18,898 nt of DNA from CAYLLT01 sp964591605 (GTDB lineage Bacteria > Planctomycetota > Phycisphaerae > UBA1845 > PWPN01): contig CAZQEN010000129.1 in the NCBI GenBank assembly GCA_964591605.1, positions 1-18,898 on the forward strand, given 5' to 3'. Both the position numbers and the translations under genes were made by a program. Each line of letters opens with the position of its first letter. Positions within the stretch are counted from its first letter, which is position 1. This document shows, piece after piece, positions 1 through 9,295 of this stretch. The notes under the pieces are model-generated. The model ran no database searches, had not been told where the DNA came from, and saw only the letters and a program-made list of their open reading frames with translations.

Positions 1-1725
<1,725 letters not shown>

Positions 1726-1742
1726 ACCTGCAGTTAAACGGC

Positions 1743-1857
1743 ATCACCACGAAGGCACGAAGACACGAAGGAGCTCAAATTGTAGTACAAACGTTCCTTT
1801 ATCCTCTTCGTGCCCTCGTGTCTTGATGGTGAATCATTCGGTGTCTTCGTGGTGAAT
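1743..1857. repeat. Intergenic imperfect inverted repeat (cacgaag family)
   Basis: The spacer holds iterated cacgaag units on the left (1743-1773) and their imperfect reverse complement on the right (about 1803-1832, units of ttcgtg and ctcgtg). A further copy of the right-hand type, gtgtcttcgtggtgaa, lies at 1841-1856. The arms could fold into a long imperfect hairpin between the polyferredoxin and aldo/keto reductase genes. Similar cacgaag strings are, as I recall, frequent in planctomycete intergenic DNA, but I could not search for copies. There is no U-tract, so it is not a typical terminator. Confidence 0.65.
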
Positions 1858-1870
1858 CCTGGAGGATGCT

Positions 1871-3076
1871 GTGAGAACCCGATTATCGCGTCGTGAGGTG
1901 ATCCGGGCGTCAGCGGCCGTGGCCGCCGGCGGGGTCGTTGCACCCGGTCAGACGTCGGCACCCGCCGGCGAGGCCCCCGAGCCGCTGCCGATGAACCCGC
2001 TGGGCAAAACGGGCGTGAAGGTCACGCGCCTGGGGTTCGGGGCGAGTATCTCCAGCTACGGCTCGCGGATTCTCGAATACGTCTACCGCAGCGGCATCCG
2101 CTACTTCGACAATGCCGACGGCTACATCGGCGGCCAGTCGGAAGGGCTGCTGGGCGACTGGATCAACCGGACCGGCCGGCGCGACGACGTGTTCATCGTC
2201 ACGAAGTCGCATGCTTATGAGCCTGAGCTGCTGTATCGGGCCGTGCACCGGTCGCTCGAAAAGATGAAAGTCGACACGATCGATCTGTACTTCGTTCACG
2301 GCATCCGCCTGCCCGAGATTCCTCTCGATCCCGACGGCGAGTGGCGGAAGGTCAAGGAGCGGCTCCAGCGTGAAAAGAAGATCCGCTCCATGGGCTTCAG
2401 CACGCACGCGGACATGCCGGTACGCACGGCCTGCCTGCTGAACGCCGTGAAGGGCGGCTGGGTTGACGCGCTCATGGTGGCGTGCGACCCCGGTCTGATC
2501 AAAGCCAATCCCGATTTCGACAGGGCCGTGGACGCCTGCGCGAAGGCCGGCGTGGGCCTGGCCTGCATGAAGACGACCCGCGGCCTGGGCCGCGCCGCCC
2601 GGCAGCCTCAAAACGCTCAGGACGCCTTCAAAGACTTGGGCTTGAGCCCGCATCATGCGATGCAGTCGGGCATGTTCAGCGACGGCCGCTTCGCCGTCGT
2701 CGTCTCCGAGATGAGCAACTTCCGCCAGATTGAGGAGAACACCGCAAACGCCCGCGCGTTCCGGAAACCGTTCGATCCGGACCAGAAGAAGCTCCTCCAC
2801 GAGGCGATCGACCAGCTCTCGCGGGCCACCTGCCCCGGCTGCGACGGCCAATGCCGCCACGCCGCCGGAACGGATACGGATTTTTCGGCTATTGCCCGAT
2901 ATCTATGCTATTACGAGCACGACGGCGAACGCGACAAAGCCCGCGAGCTGTTCCGTCAGCTCGATCCGGCCGCCCGAAACTGGGAGGGCGCGGATCTGGT
3001 GGCCGCCTCGAGGGCGTGCTCCGCGCATCTCGATTTCGTTACGCTGATGCACCGGGTGCAGCGCTTCCTGGCGTGA
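1871..3076 (+). CDS. Tat-exported aldo/keto reductase with C-terminal Fe-S Cys motif
   Basis: This 401-residue protein starts at GTG 1871, chosen because GGAGG (1861-1865) sits five bases upstream. Residues 6-12 (SRREVIR) followed by an Ala/Gly-rich stretch form a twin-arginine export signal. The aldo/keto reductase barrel starts near residue 41 with PLGKTGVKVTRLGFG. The family's catalytic tetrad is visible as D80, Y85, K112 and H143, so NAD(P)H-dependent carbonyl reduction is expected, though the substrate cannot be read from sequence. The C-terminal region adds C321, C324, C328 and C346, a probable 4Fe-4S ligand set found in a subgroup of these reductases. The gene follows the polyferredoxin on the same strand after a repeat-filled spacer, suggesting redox coupling in the cell envelope. 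Cofactor loading before Tat export fits both an Fe-S cluster and a folded barrel. Confidence 0.88.
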   Translation: MRTRLSRREVIRASAAVAAGGVVAPGQTSAPAGEAPEPLPMNPLGKTGVKVTRLGFGASISSYGSRILEYVYRSGIRYFDNADGYIGGQSEGLLGDWINRTGRRDDVFIVTKSHAYEPELLYRAVHRSLEKMKVDTIDLYFVHGIRLPEIPLDPDGEWRKVKERLQREKKIRSMGFSTHADMPVRTACLLNAVKGGWVDALMVACDPGLIKANPDFDRAVDACAKAGVGLACMKTTRGLGRAARQPQNAQDAFKDLGLSPHHAMQSGMFSDGRFAVVVSEMSNFRQIEENTANARAFRKPFDPDQKKLLHEAIDQLSRATCPGCDGQCRHAAGTDTDFSAIARYLCYYEHDGERDKARELFRQLDPAARNWEGADLVAASRACSAHLDFVTLMHRVQRFLA

Positions 3077-3113
3077 CGCCACTTCGGCGGCTGTCACCGT
3101 GCGCGGCAGCACC

Positions 3114-3214
3114 TTTTGGAGTGCGGCGGCAACGATGCCGCTTTGGCTTTACTCCGCAGCCGCGCATTCGTCCGGGCGGCAGTTCGCAGCGGCGTTAAAG
3201 CCGCGGCAATCCAG
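3114..3214. repeat. Intergenic palindromic repeat (ggagtgcggcggc family)
   Basis: The left arm at 3114-3150 (core ggagtgcggcggcaacgatg) and right arm at 3189-3214 (core gcggcgttaaagccgcggca) are imperfect reverse complements: gcggc, gccgc and tcca/tgga blocks pair in order. The left arm also contains its own small hairpin (gcggc with gccgc). It resembles a REP-like element. It overlaps the 5' extension of the downstream reading frame, which argues that the extension is not coding. Copy number elsewhere is unknown. Confidence 0.6.
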
Positions 3215-3222
3215 AGATCCTC

Positions 3223-3251
3223 CTGACATGAGCGGCCGCACAGGCTATGAT
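3223..3251 (+). promoter_or_regulatory. Predicted sigma70-type promoter of the glycosyltransferase gene
   Basis: CTGACA (3223-3228, five of six matches to TTGACA) is followed after exactly 17 bases by TATGAT (3246-3251, five of six matches to TATAAT). Transcription would start near 3258 and leave an untranslated leader of about 75 bases before ATG 3333. The promoter lies just after the palindromic repeat and supports the downstream start codon. The leader contains the perfect 10-base palindrome gatccggatc (3303-3312) of unknown meaning. Confidence 0.55.
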
Positions 3252-3332
3252 GTTCCATCTGCCCTTCATGCGAGGGGAGGACGCACATTTATCGGTCCGG
3301 ATGATCCGGATCTGTCCGTGAGAGGGATCTGT

Positions 3333-5105
3333 ATGCGTACACTCGCTCACGTCACGCACGAGGCGATCCAGAAGTTCGGCGGCATCGGCGCGGTGCTCCA
3401 GGGGCTTCTCACCAGCAAGACTTACAGCAGCGTCGATCAGCGGACGATTCTGATCGGCCCCTTCTTCGCGACCGAAGGCACGGGCGCGGCGCGCCTCGGG
3501 CCCGACGGCGAGGTCCTGTACAGCAGCATCGACGGACTCACCAAGCACCCCGTCAGCGAGGCCCTCGACCGCGTCCGCCGCGACTACCACGTGCAGATCG
3601 TCTACGGCCACCGCCGTTTCACCGATCCGCACACCGGGGCGTTCGTCTCGCCCGAGGTTGTGCTCATCGATGTCTCGCGCATGGACCTCAACCGCGTCAA
3701 CATCTTCAAGCACAAGCTCTGGCAGGCCTACAAGCTCGACTCCAGCAAATACGAGCACGTCTGGGAATACGACCTGTACGTCAAGCTCGCCGAACCGGCG
3801 CTGGCCGTGCTGCACGCCCTGGGGGCGGCCGATCACAACGACGAGTGCGTCGTGCTTGCCCACGAATTCATGGGCATGCCCGCCGCCCTGGCCGCCAAGC
3901 TCGACCCCAGCCCCGCGTACCGCAGCGTCTTTTACGCCCACGAAGTTTCGGCCATGCGCCGCCTCGTCGAAGACCACCCCGGCCACGACATCACGTTCTA
4001 CAACGCGCTGTCGGTGGCCATGGAGAAGAACCAGCGGCTCGACGAGGTTTTCGGCTCGCAGGACCAGTATTACCGCCACGCCCTGGTGCGGCTCAGTCAT
4101 CACTGCGACAAGGTCTTCGCCGTCGGGGATGACGTGGCCAAGGAGCTGCGCTTCATCGGCCGCCAATTCGACGACGCCGACATCGTTGTCACCTACAACG
4201 GCATCCCGGCCGAGCGCATCACGCTCGACCAGAAGAAACTCAGCCAGAAGCGGATGCGCGACTACGCGGAGGCCCTCACCGGCCACCGGCCCGACTACAT
4301 CTTCACGCATGTCACGCGCATGTGTACCAGCAAGGCCCTCTGGCGCGACCTCCGCGTCATCAGGCAGCTCGACGCCGCTCTGGGCCGCCGCAATCAGAGC
4401 GCGGTGCTGTTCGTGCTCTCGACCGAGCTTCCCGGCCGCCGCCCCGACGACATCCAGCGCATGGAGGAGCAGTACCACTGGCCCGTGGCCCATCGTGAGA
4501 TCGACCCCGACCTCTCCAACGGCGAGGCCCTTTTCTATCAGGGCGTTCAGGAGATCAACGTCCGCTGCCGCAACATCAAGACGATCTACGTCAACCAGTT
4601 CGGCTGGCAGCACGGTATCTGCGGCCAGCGGATGCCGGCCGACATGAGCTTCCTGGACATCCGCCGCGGCACGGATGTCGAGTTCGGCCAGAGCATCTAC
4701 GAACCCTTCGGCATTGCCATGCTCGAGCCGCTCACCTACGGGGCGATCTGCGTCATCTCCAGCGTCTGCGGCTGCGCCGGTTTCGTCGAATCCGTTGCCG
4801 GGGCCGAGTTCGAGCCGAACGTGCTCGTCGTCGACTACTGCGACATCGGCCAGAAGGGCCAGGACATCCCCACGCTCCTGGCCATTGACCGCTCCTGGCG
4901 CCACCAGCACGAAGACCGCGTCGCCGAGCAGGTCGCCAAACGCCTGCTCGACGTGCTCCCCCGCAACGATGCCCAGGCCGAGTCGCTTCTTGCGCGCGGT
5001 TTCGAGCTGGCCGACCAGATGAGTTGGGAGGTTGTCGCTGGCGATTACATTCTCCCGGCCATCGACAACGCCTGCGGCCGCCTCCGCGCCGTCCGGGTGG
5101 CGTGA
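3333..5105 (+). CDS. Glycogen/starch synthase-like GT-B glycosyltransferase
   Basis: This is a 590-residue protein. The start at ATG 3333 is preceded by AGAGGG (3321-3326) at six-base spacing, and the protein then begins MRTLAHVTHEAIQKFGGIG. The K14-x-G16-G17 element near the N-terminus matches the ADP/UDP-glucose binding Lys-x-Gly-Gly of glycogen and starch synthases. The C-terminal Rossmann half carries YEPFGIAMLEP with E457 and E465, the E-x7-E signature of retaining GT-B enzymes. No signal peptide or membrane segment is seen, so it should be cytosolic. Expected chemistry is retaining transfer from a nucleotide sugar onto a glucan or similar acceptor, but a different acceptor is possible because the sequence is only moderately like classical GlgA. 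The frame stays open upstream to 3099, but that part crosses the repeat and promoter. No gene of glycogen metabolism is adjacent. Confidence 0.8.
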   Translation: MRTLAHVTHEAIQKFGGIGAVLQGLLTSKTYSSVDQRTILIGPFFATEGTGAARLGPDGEVLYSSIDGLTKHPVSEALDRVRRDYHVQIVYGHRRFTDPHTGAFVSPEVVLIDVSRMDLNRVNIFKHKLWQAYKLDSSKYEHVWEYDLYVKLAEPALAVLHALGAADHNDECVVLAHEFMGMPAALAAKLDPSPAYRSVFYAHEVSAMRRLVEDHPGHDITFYNALSVAMEKNQRLDEVFGSQDQYYRHALVRLSHHCDKVFAVGDDVAKELRFIGRQFDDADIVVTYNGIPAERITLDQKKLSQKRMRDYAEALTGHRPDYIFTHVTRMCTSKALWRDLRVIRQLDAALGRRNQSAVLFVLSTELPGRRPDDIQRMEEQYHWPVAHREIDPDLSNGEALFYQGVQEINVRCRNIKTIYVNQFGWQHGICGQRMPADMSFLDIRRGTDVEFGQSIYEPFGIAMLEPLTYGAICVISSVCGCAGFVESVAGAEFEPNVLVVDYCDIGQKGQDIPTLLAIDRSWRHQHEDRVAEQVAKRLLDVLPRNDAQAESLLARGFELADQMSWEVVAGDYILPAIDNACGRLRAVRVA

Positions 5106-5140
5106 ACCTGCGGTGGCAGATGACGAAGGTCTAATCTCTG

Positions 5141-5234
5141 AATGTCTAATGCCCTCATGCCCAATGGCCCTGCATCCATGGGTCACTGGGCATTCAGTCA
5201 TTCATGAGACAGGAGGGTTTTGACATTAGACATT
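5141..5234. repeat. Nested intergenic inverted repeats (aatgtctaatg/cattagacatt)
   Basis: AATGTCTAATG (5141-5151) and CATTAGACATT (5224-5234) are perfect 11-base reverse complements. Inside them atgcccaatg (5157-5166) and cactgggcat (5184-5193) are reverse complements with one mismatch. The whole spacer between the glycosyltransferase and the helicase is therefore a nested palindrome. No U-tract follows it. The TTGACA at 5220-5225 belongs to the right arm and has no matching -10 box. Confidence 0.7.
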
Positions 5235-5250
5235 CCGCCCCGCTCCGGCG

Positions 5251-7710
5251 ATGCTGTGGCCCATGACGCGTGACGAAGTCTGCGCCAGGTTCATTGAGTC
5301 CGTCCCCTACACGCTGTATCCGTTTCAGGAGGAAGCGCTGCTGGCGTGGTTTGACTCGCCAGGCGGCGTCATGGTCTGCGCGCCGACCGGCATGGGCAAG
5401 ACGCTCATCGCCGAGGCCGCCGTCTTCGAAGCCCTCCACACGCGGCGGCGGCTCTACTACACCACGCCGCTGATCGCTCTCACCGACCAGAAATACCGCG
5501 AGCTGCAGGGCCTCGCCGAGCGCTGGGGCTTTTCACGCGACGACGTGGGCCTCATCACCGGCAACCGCCGCATCAACCCCGACGCCCTCATCCGTGTCGT
5601 CGTCGCCGAGATCCTCCTCAACCACCTGCTCTCGCCGGACGCCAACGTCGCCGACATGGAACACGTCGGCGCGGTGGTCATGGACGAGTTCCACAACTTT
5701 AACGACTTCGAGCGCGGCATCGTCTGGGAGCTGTCGCTCGTGCTGCTCCCGGCACACGTCCGCGTCATGCTGCTCTCGGCGACGGTGGGCAATCCGCTGG
5801 ACTTTCGCCTGTGGCTCAAAAAGGAACACGGCCGCGACCTCGCGCTCGTCGCGTCGCAGGAGCGGCGCGTCCCGCTCGAATTCGTCTGGGTGCCCGACAA
5901 GCTGCTCACCGAACTGCTGCCCGAGATGGTCAGCTCAGACGACGCGGCCAACCGCACGCCCGCGCTGGTCTTCTGCTTCAACCGGGACGAGTGCTGGGAG
6001 GTCGCCGAGCGGCTCAAGGGATTGTCGGTCACGGGGCCGGCGGCGCGGGCCGAGGTCGAGGCGTACCTGAGCGAGCGCCGCGATGACTTCGCCGAAGGCG
6101 TCGGGCCCAAGCTCCGCCAGATGCTGGTGCGCGGCGTGGGCGTGCATCACGCGGGTGTGCTGCCCAAGCATAAGATCGCGGTCGAGGAGCTGTTCAACCG
6201 CAAGCTGGTCCCGTTCGTCATCTGCACCGAGACGCTGGCCGCCGGGATCAACCTCCCCGCCCGCTCGGTCGTCATGAGCACGCTGCTCAAGGGCAAACAC
6301 GGCGAGAAAAAGCCCGTCCCTTCCTCGACCGCGCACCAGATCTTCGGCCGTGCCGGCCGTCCACAGTTCGACACGAAGGGCTACGTCTACGCCATCGCGC
6401 ACGAGGATGACGCACGCCTGGCCAAGTGGCGAAAGAAGTACGAGCAGATCGACCCGAATTCCAAGGACCCCGGCATCATGCGGGCCCGCAAAGAGCTGGA
6501 ACGCAAGAAACCCAGCCGCCGCAAGACCGAGCAGTACTGGTCGGAGGGACTCTTTAAGCAGCTCATCGAGGCCGGCCCGGCCCGGCTCTTCTCCCGTTCG
6601 ATGATCGCCTACAGCGTGCTGATTTACCTGCTGACCCGGTTCAACGCCCTCGACGCCGTCCGCGAGTTTCTGGGCAAACGCTTCAACACGGCCGAGCGTC
6701 TGAAGGCCTTCCAGGACCAGCTCAGCTACATGCTCGCCAACCTGGAGGCCCTCGGTTACATCGCCCACGTCGAAACCGCGGCCCCGGACGCATCCTCTGT
6801 TCCTGCACCGCTATCCACCTCTGCGCCTCCGGGCCCCGCGGACGATCCCGCTTCCTCACGCATGGTCGGTCCCGATCGACCCGAGACTGAAGATCCGCTC
6901 GCCGCCGTCACGCGCCGCTGGGCCGCCGCCACGCGCGTCACGCTGACGGAGGGGATCCACAAGCTGCTCAACTTCCGCAGCGTCGACCCGCTCTACGGCG
7001 CGTTCCTCGCCGAGATGCTCAATCACAGCAACTACGACGAGAAGGTCCTCGCCCTCGAATCGGTTCTCGAAGTGGCCCCGACGATTCTCCGCAGCGTCCG
7101 CCTGCCCGAGACGCTTGTTCCCGGCCCGCTGGAGACGCAGGTGATCGTCCCGATGCTCGTGCAGGCCGGCGTGCTGATCGCAAGCGTGAATCAGCGCGCG
7201 GATGATGAGGAGGCGAGTGGGGGAGGGGGAGAGGGGGCGATCGATTCCCAGGAGCCGCGGGCTTCAGCCCGTTCGGCTTCGGGACCAGGCGTGACCGCTC
7301 CCGTCCGTTTCACGCTCGCCCGCGACGACGAGGACGAATACGCCGACGAGATGGACGAACCCCGCCCGCCGACGTTCCCGGAGCTCCTTCAGCTCGCCTT
7401 CGGCACGCGCCTGGCCGCCCCGGAGCCGATCTTCGTCCAGCCCAAGTGGATCGCCGGCGGAGTGGCCGAATTCGACGGCGATTTCTACAAATTCGTCCGC
7501 GCCCGCGACCTGGTCAAGCAGGAGGGATTGATCCTGCGCCACCTCCTGCGCCTGGTCATCCTGGCCGGCGAGTTCCTCACCCTCACCGGCGACCCCGACT
7601 ACGCCCGCCTCGCCGACACCGCCACCGCCGCCTGCGAGCGCGTCGAGCCGCAGTACACCAAACACTACCTCGAACAGGCCCAGGCCGCCCGCAAGCTCGA
7701 CTCCGTCTGA
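5251..7710 (+). CDS. Ski2-like DExH-box superfamily 2 helicase
   Basis: The protein has 819 residues from ATG 5251; ATG 5263 (MTRDEVCARF) is an equally good start, and neither has a clear ribosome site. All core superfamily 2 motifs are present: Walker A TGMGKT (K50), TTPLIALTDQK (Ia), DEFH (D145-H148, II), SAT (176-178, III), ICTETLAAGINLPAR (V) and HQIFGRAGRP (362-371, VI). The DExH box and the long C-terminal extension resemble Ski2/Mtr4-type and related RNA or nucleic-acid helicases, so ATP-driven 3'-5' unwinding is expected, though RNA versus DNA preference cannot be read directly. Two low-complexity segments interrupt the C-terminal part (about residues 510-550 and 650-690), the second containing a palindromic DNA element. 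It is cytosolic and ends 157 bases before hen1 on the same strand, so a role beside the RNA repair genes is possible but unproven. Confidence 0.85.
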   Translation: MLWPMTRDEVCARFIESVPYTLYPFQEEALLAWFDSPGGVMVCAPTGMGKTLIAEAAVFEALHTRRRLYYTTPLIALTDQKYRELQGLAERWGFSRDDVGLITGNRRINPDALIRVVVAEILLNHLLSPDANVADMEHVGAVVMDEFHNFNDFERGIVWELSLVLLPAHVRVMLLSATVGNPLDFRLWLKKEHGRDLALVASQERRVPLEFVWVPDKLLTELLPEMVSSDDAANRTPALVFCFNRDECWEVAERLKGLSVTGPAARAEVEAYLSERRDDFAEGVGPKLRQMLVRGVGVHHAGVLPKHKIAVEELFNRKLVPFVICTETLAAGINLPARSVVMSTLLKGKHGEKKPVPSSTAHQIFGRAGRPQFDTKGYVYAIAHEDDARLAKWRKKYEQIDPNSKDPGIMRARKELERKKPSRRKTEQYWSEGLFKQLIEAGPARLFSRSMIAYSVLIYLLTRFNALDAVREFLGKRFNTAERLKAFQDQLSYMLANLEALGYIAHVETAAPDASSVPAPLSTSAPPGPADDPASSRMVGPDRPETEDPLAAVTRRWAAATRVTLTEGIHKLLNFRSVDPLYGAFLAEMLNHSNYDEKVLALESVLEVAPTILRSVRLPETLVPGPLETQVIVPMLVQAGVLIASVNQRADDEEASGGGGEGAIDSQEPRASARSASGPGVTAPVRFTLARDDEDEYADEMDEPRPPTFPELLQLAFGTRLAAPEPIFVQPKWIAGGVAEFDGDFYKFVRARDLVKQEGLILRHLLRLVILAGEFLTLTGDPDYARLADTATAACERVEPQYTKHYLEQAQAARKLDSV
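7251..7271. repeat. In-frame palindromic element inside the helicase gene
   Basis: The DNA here reads ggagccgcgggcttcagcccg and contains a 6-base stem (CGGGCT 7258-7263, AGCCCG 7266-7271) with a 2-base loop. It is translated as part of the low-complexity linker SQEPRASARSASG, preceded by a run of Gly and Glu codons (7216-7238). As I recall, strings such as ccgcgggcttcagcccg recur in intergenic DNA of planctomycetes and related bacteria. I infer an element captured in-frame. Confidence 0.45.
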
Positions 7711-7731
7711 TGGGGACGCCGCGAGTCGGTC

Positions 7732-7765
7732 ATCTCAAATCTCAGATTTCAAATCAGATCGAGAT
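7732..7765. repeat. Interlocking short palindromes upstream of hen1
   Basis: The segment contains AAATCT-C-AGATTT (7737-7749), GATTT-C-AAATC (7745-7755) and flanking ATCTC/GAGAT (7732-7736 and 7761-7765). The 14-mer ctcaaatctcagat (7734-7747) occurs again exactly at 17193-17206 in the spacer upstream of the kinase. It is an AT-rich island in GC-rich DNA and could be a repeat element or a regulatory site. Confidence 0.5.
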
Positions 7766-7776
7766 CGTCCCCTCGC

Positions 7777-7831
7777 TTGACGCCTCCATAAACCGAGCCT
7801 ACCCTTTCTTCATCAACGACCCCGCTACACT
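7777..7831 (+). promoter_or_regulatory. Possible promoter region of the hen1 operon
   Basis: TTGACG (7777-7782) is followed after 17 bases by TACCCT (7800-7805), a weak -10. A better -10, TACACT (7826-7831), lies 36 bases before the hen1 ATG but lacks a convincing -35. Either would give hen1 its own transcript separate from the helicase. The evidence is weak. Confidence 0.3.
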
Positions 7832-7867
7832 GGTTGCCACCGCTCCTCTCGCGTAATCTCACTCTCC

Positions 7868-9295
7868 ATGCTGCTCACGATCACCACCACCGGCCCATCC
7901 GCCGCCGATCTGAGTTACCTGCTCCACAAGCACCCGGGCAGGATGCAGACGTTCGAGCTCTCGTTCGGCCAGGTCCACGTCTTCTATCCGCACGTCGCGG
8001 CGGATCGCTGCACGGCCGCACTGCTCCTGGACGTGGACCCGGTCGGGCTGGTGCGCGGCCGGCGAGGCCCGGCAGGGGAGGGGGGTGCGCTCGACCAGTA
8101 CGTGAACGACCGGCCGTATGTTGCCTCCTCGCTGCTGAGCGTCGCCATTGCCCAGGTGCTGGGCAGCGCCCTGGGCGGGCGATGCAAGGATCGGCCCGAA
8201 CAGGTCGATGTACCGATGCCGTTAGAGGCCCGCATCGCGGTCTTGCCCTGTCGTGGGGGCGAGGATTTCCTGCGGCGGCTCTTCGAACCGCTCGGCTACA
8301 CGCTCGAGGCCGTGCCGCATCCGCTCGATGAGACGTTTCCCGAGTGGGGCATGAGTCCATACTTGACCGTCACGCTCCGCGGCCACTGCCGGCTGCACGA
8401 GCTGCTTTCGCATCTGTACGTGCTCATCCCCGTGCTCGACAACGAGAAGCATTACTGGGTGGGCGACGATGAGGTCGAAAAGCTCCTGCGCCACGGCGAG
8501 GGCTGGCTGGTCGGCCACCCCGAGCGGGATCTCATCGCCAGCCGCTATCTTAAATACCGCCGCAGCCTGACAGCCAAGGCCATCGAGCGGCTGACGCAGG
8601 AGGAAACGCCGGACCTGGCGACGGCCGAGCAGACGGCCCGCGAGGAAGAGGCCGCCGTCGAGGCCCCACTCAGCCTGAACGCACAGCGTCTGGGCACGGT
8701 GCTGGCGGTCCTGCGCGAGAGCGGCGCCCGCCGCGTGCTGGATCTGGGCTGCGGCGAAGGCCGCCTGCTCCAGATGTTGCTGGACGACCGCCTGCCAGGG
8801 CTGGGAACTGCCCGCTTCGAGCAGATCGTTGGCATGGACGTCTCCTCGCGCAGCCTGGAGATCGCGGCCGATCGGCTGCGGCTCGACCGCCTCCCGCCGC
8901 GCCAGCGCGAGCGCATTCAGCTTCTGCACGGCTCGCTGCTCTACCGTGACCAGCGCCTGGAGGGCTTCGACGCCGCCTGCGCGATCGAGGTCATCGAGCA
9001 CCTCGACCCCCCGCGCCTGGCCGCCTTCGAGCGCGTTGTCTTCGAATTCGCCCGGCCGGGTACGGTGGTCATTACGACACCCAATCGCGAGTACAACGTG
9101 AAGTGGGAAACCCTCCCGGCCGGCCACATGCGTCACCGCGACCACCGCTTCGAATGGACGCGCACTGAGTTTCAACGCTGGGCCACGACCGTCTCGGAGC
9201 GATTCGGATACCGCGTACGATTCCTGCCGGTCGGGCCGGAGGATGCGGAAGTCGGGTCACCGACGCAGATGGGGGTGTTCTCCCATGGCAGATGA
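7868..9295 (+). CDS. hen1: RNA 3'-terminal ribose 2'-O-methyltransferase Hen1
   Basis: This 475-residue protein starts MLLTITTTGPSAADLSYLLH, the usual beginning of bacterial Hen1. The N-terminal half (about 1-240) is the Hen1-specific domain that contacts Pnkp. The C-terminal half is a Rossmann methyltransferase with the S-adenosylmethionine motif LDLGCGEGR (D292, G294, G296). The metal-binding residues of Hen1 are present as E374, E377, H378 (EVIEH) and H426. The 48-residue gap from H378 to H426 equals that between H370 and H418 in the Clostridium thermocellum enzyme, with the other residues shifted by eight, as I recall its numbering. It methylates the 2'-OH of the 3'-terminal nucleotide of cleaved RNA before ligation, so the repaired site cannot be cut again. 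It overlaps the next gene by 11 bases and is the first gene of the RNA repair cassette. No strong ribosome site precedes it. Confidence 0.95.
   Translation: MLLTITTTGPSAADLSYLLHKHPGRMQTFELSFGQVHVFYPHVAADRCTAALLLDVDPVGLVRGRRGPAGEGGALDQYVNDRPYVASSLLSVAIAQVLGSALGGRCKDRPEQVDVPMPLEARIAVLPCRGGEDFLRRLFEPLGYTLEAVPHPLDETFPEWGMSPYLTVTLRGHCRLHELLSHLYVLIPVLDNEKHYWVGDDEVEKLLRHGEGWLVGHPERDLIASRYLKYRRSLTAKAIERLTQEETPDLATAEQTAREEEAAVEAPLSLNAQRLGTVLAVLRESGARRVLDLGCGEGRLLQMLLDDRLPGLGTARFEQIVGMDVSSRSLEIAADRLRLDRLPPRQRERIQLLHGSLLYRDQRLEGFDAACAIEVIEHLDPPRLAAFERVVFEFARPGTVVITTPNREYNVKWETLPAGHMRHRDHRFEWTRTEFQRWATTVSERFGYRVRFLPVGPEDAEVGSPTQMGVFSHGR

Noticed and set aside
3099..3332. 78-codon 5' extension of the glycosyltransferase reading frame
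   Set aside because: It crosses a palindromic repeat and a good promoter, while ATG 3333 has a ribosome site and gives a normal family N-terminus.
3195..5201. Long minus-strand open frame opposite the glycosyltransferase
   Set aside because: Its sequence is low-complexity Ala/Val/Gly/Asp without motifs; it is a shadow of a GC-rich gene on the other strand.
5220..5225. TTGACA as a -35 box for the helicase
   Set aside because: It is part of the palindrome and no -10 box lies 16-18 bases downstream.
9243..9284. Earlier in-frame ATG for the small gene
   Set aside because: It would increase overlap with hen1 and has no better ribosome site; ATG 9285 follows GGGGG.
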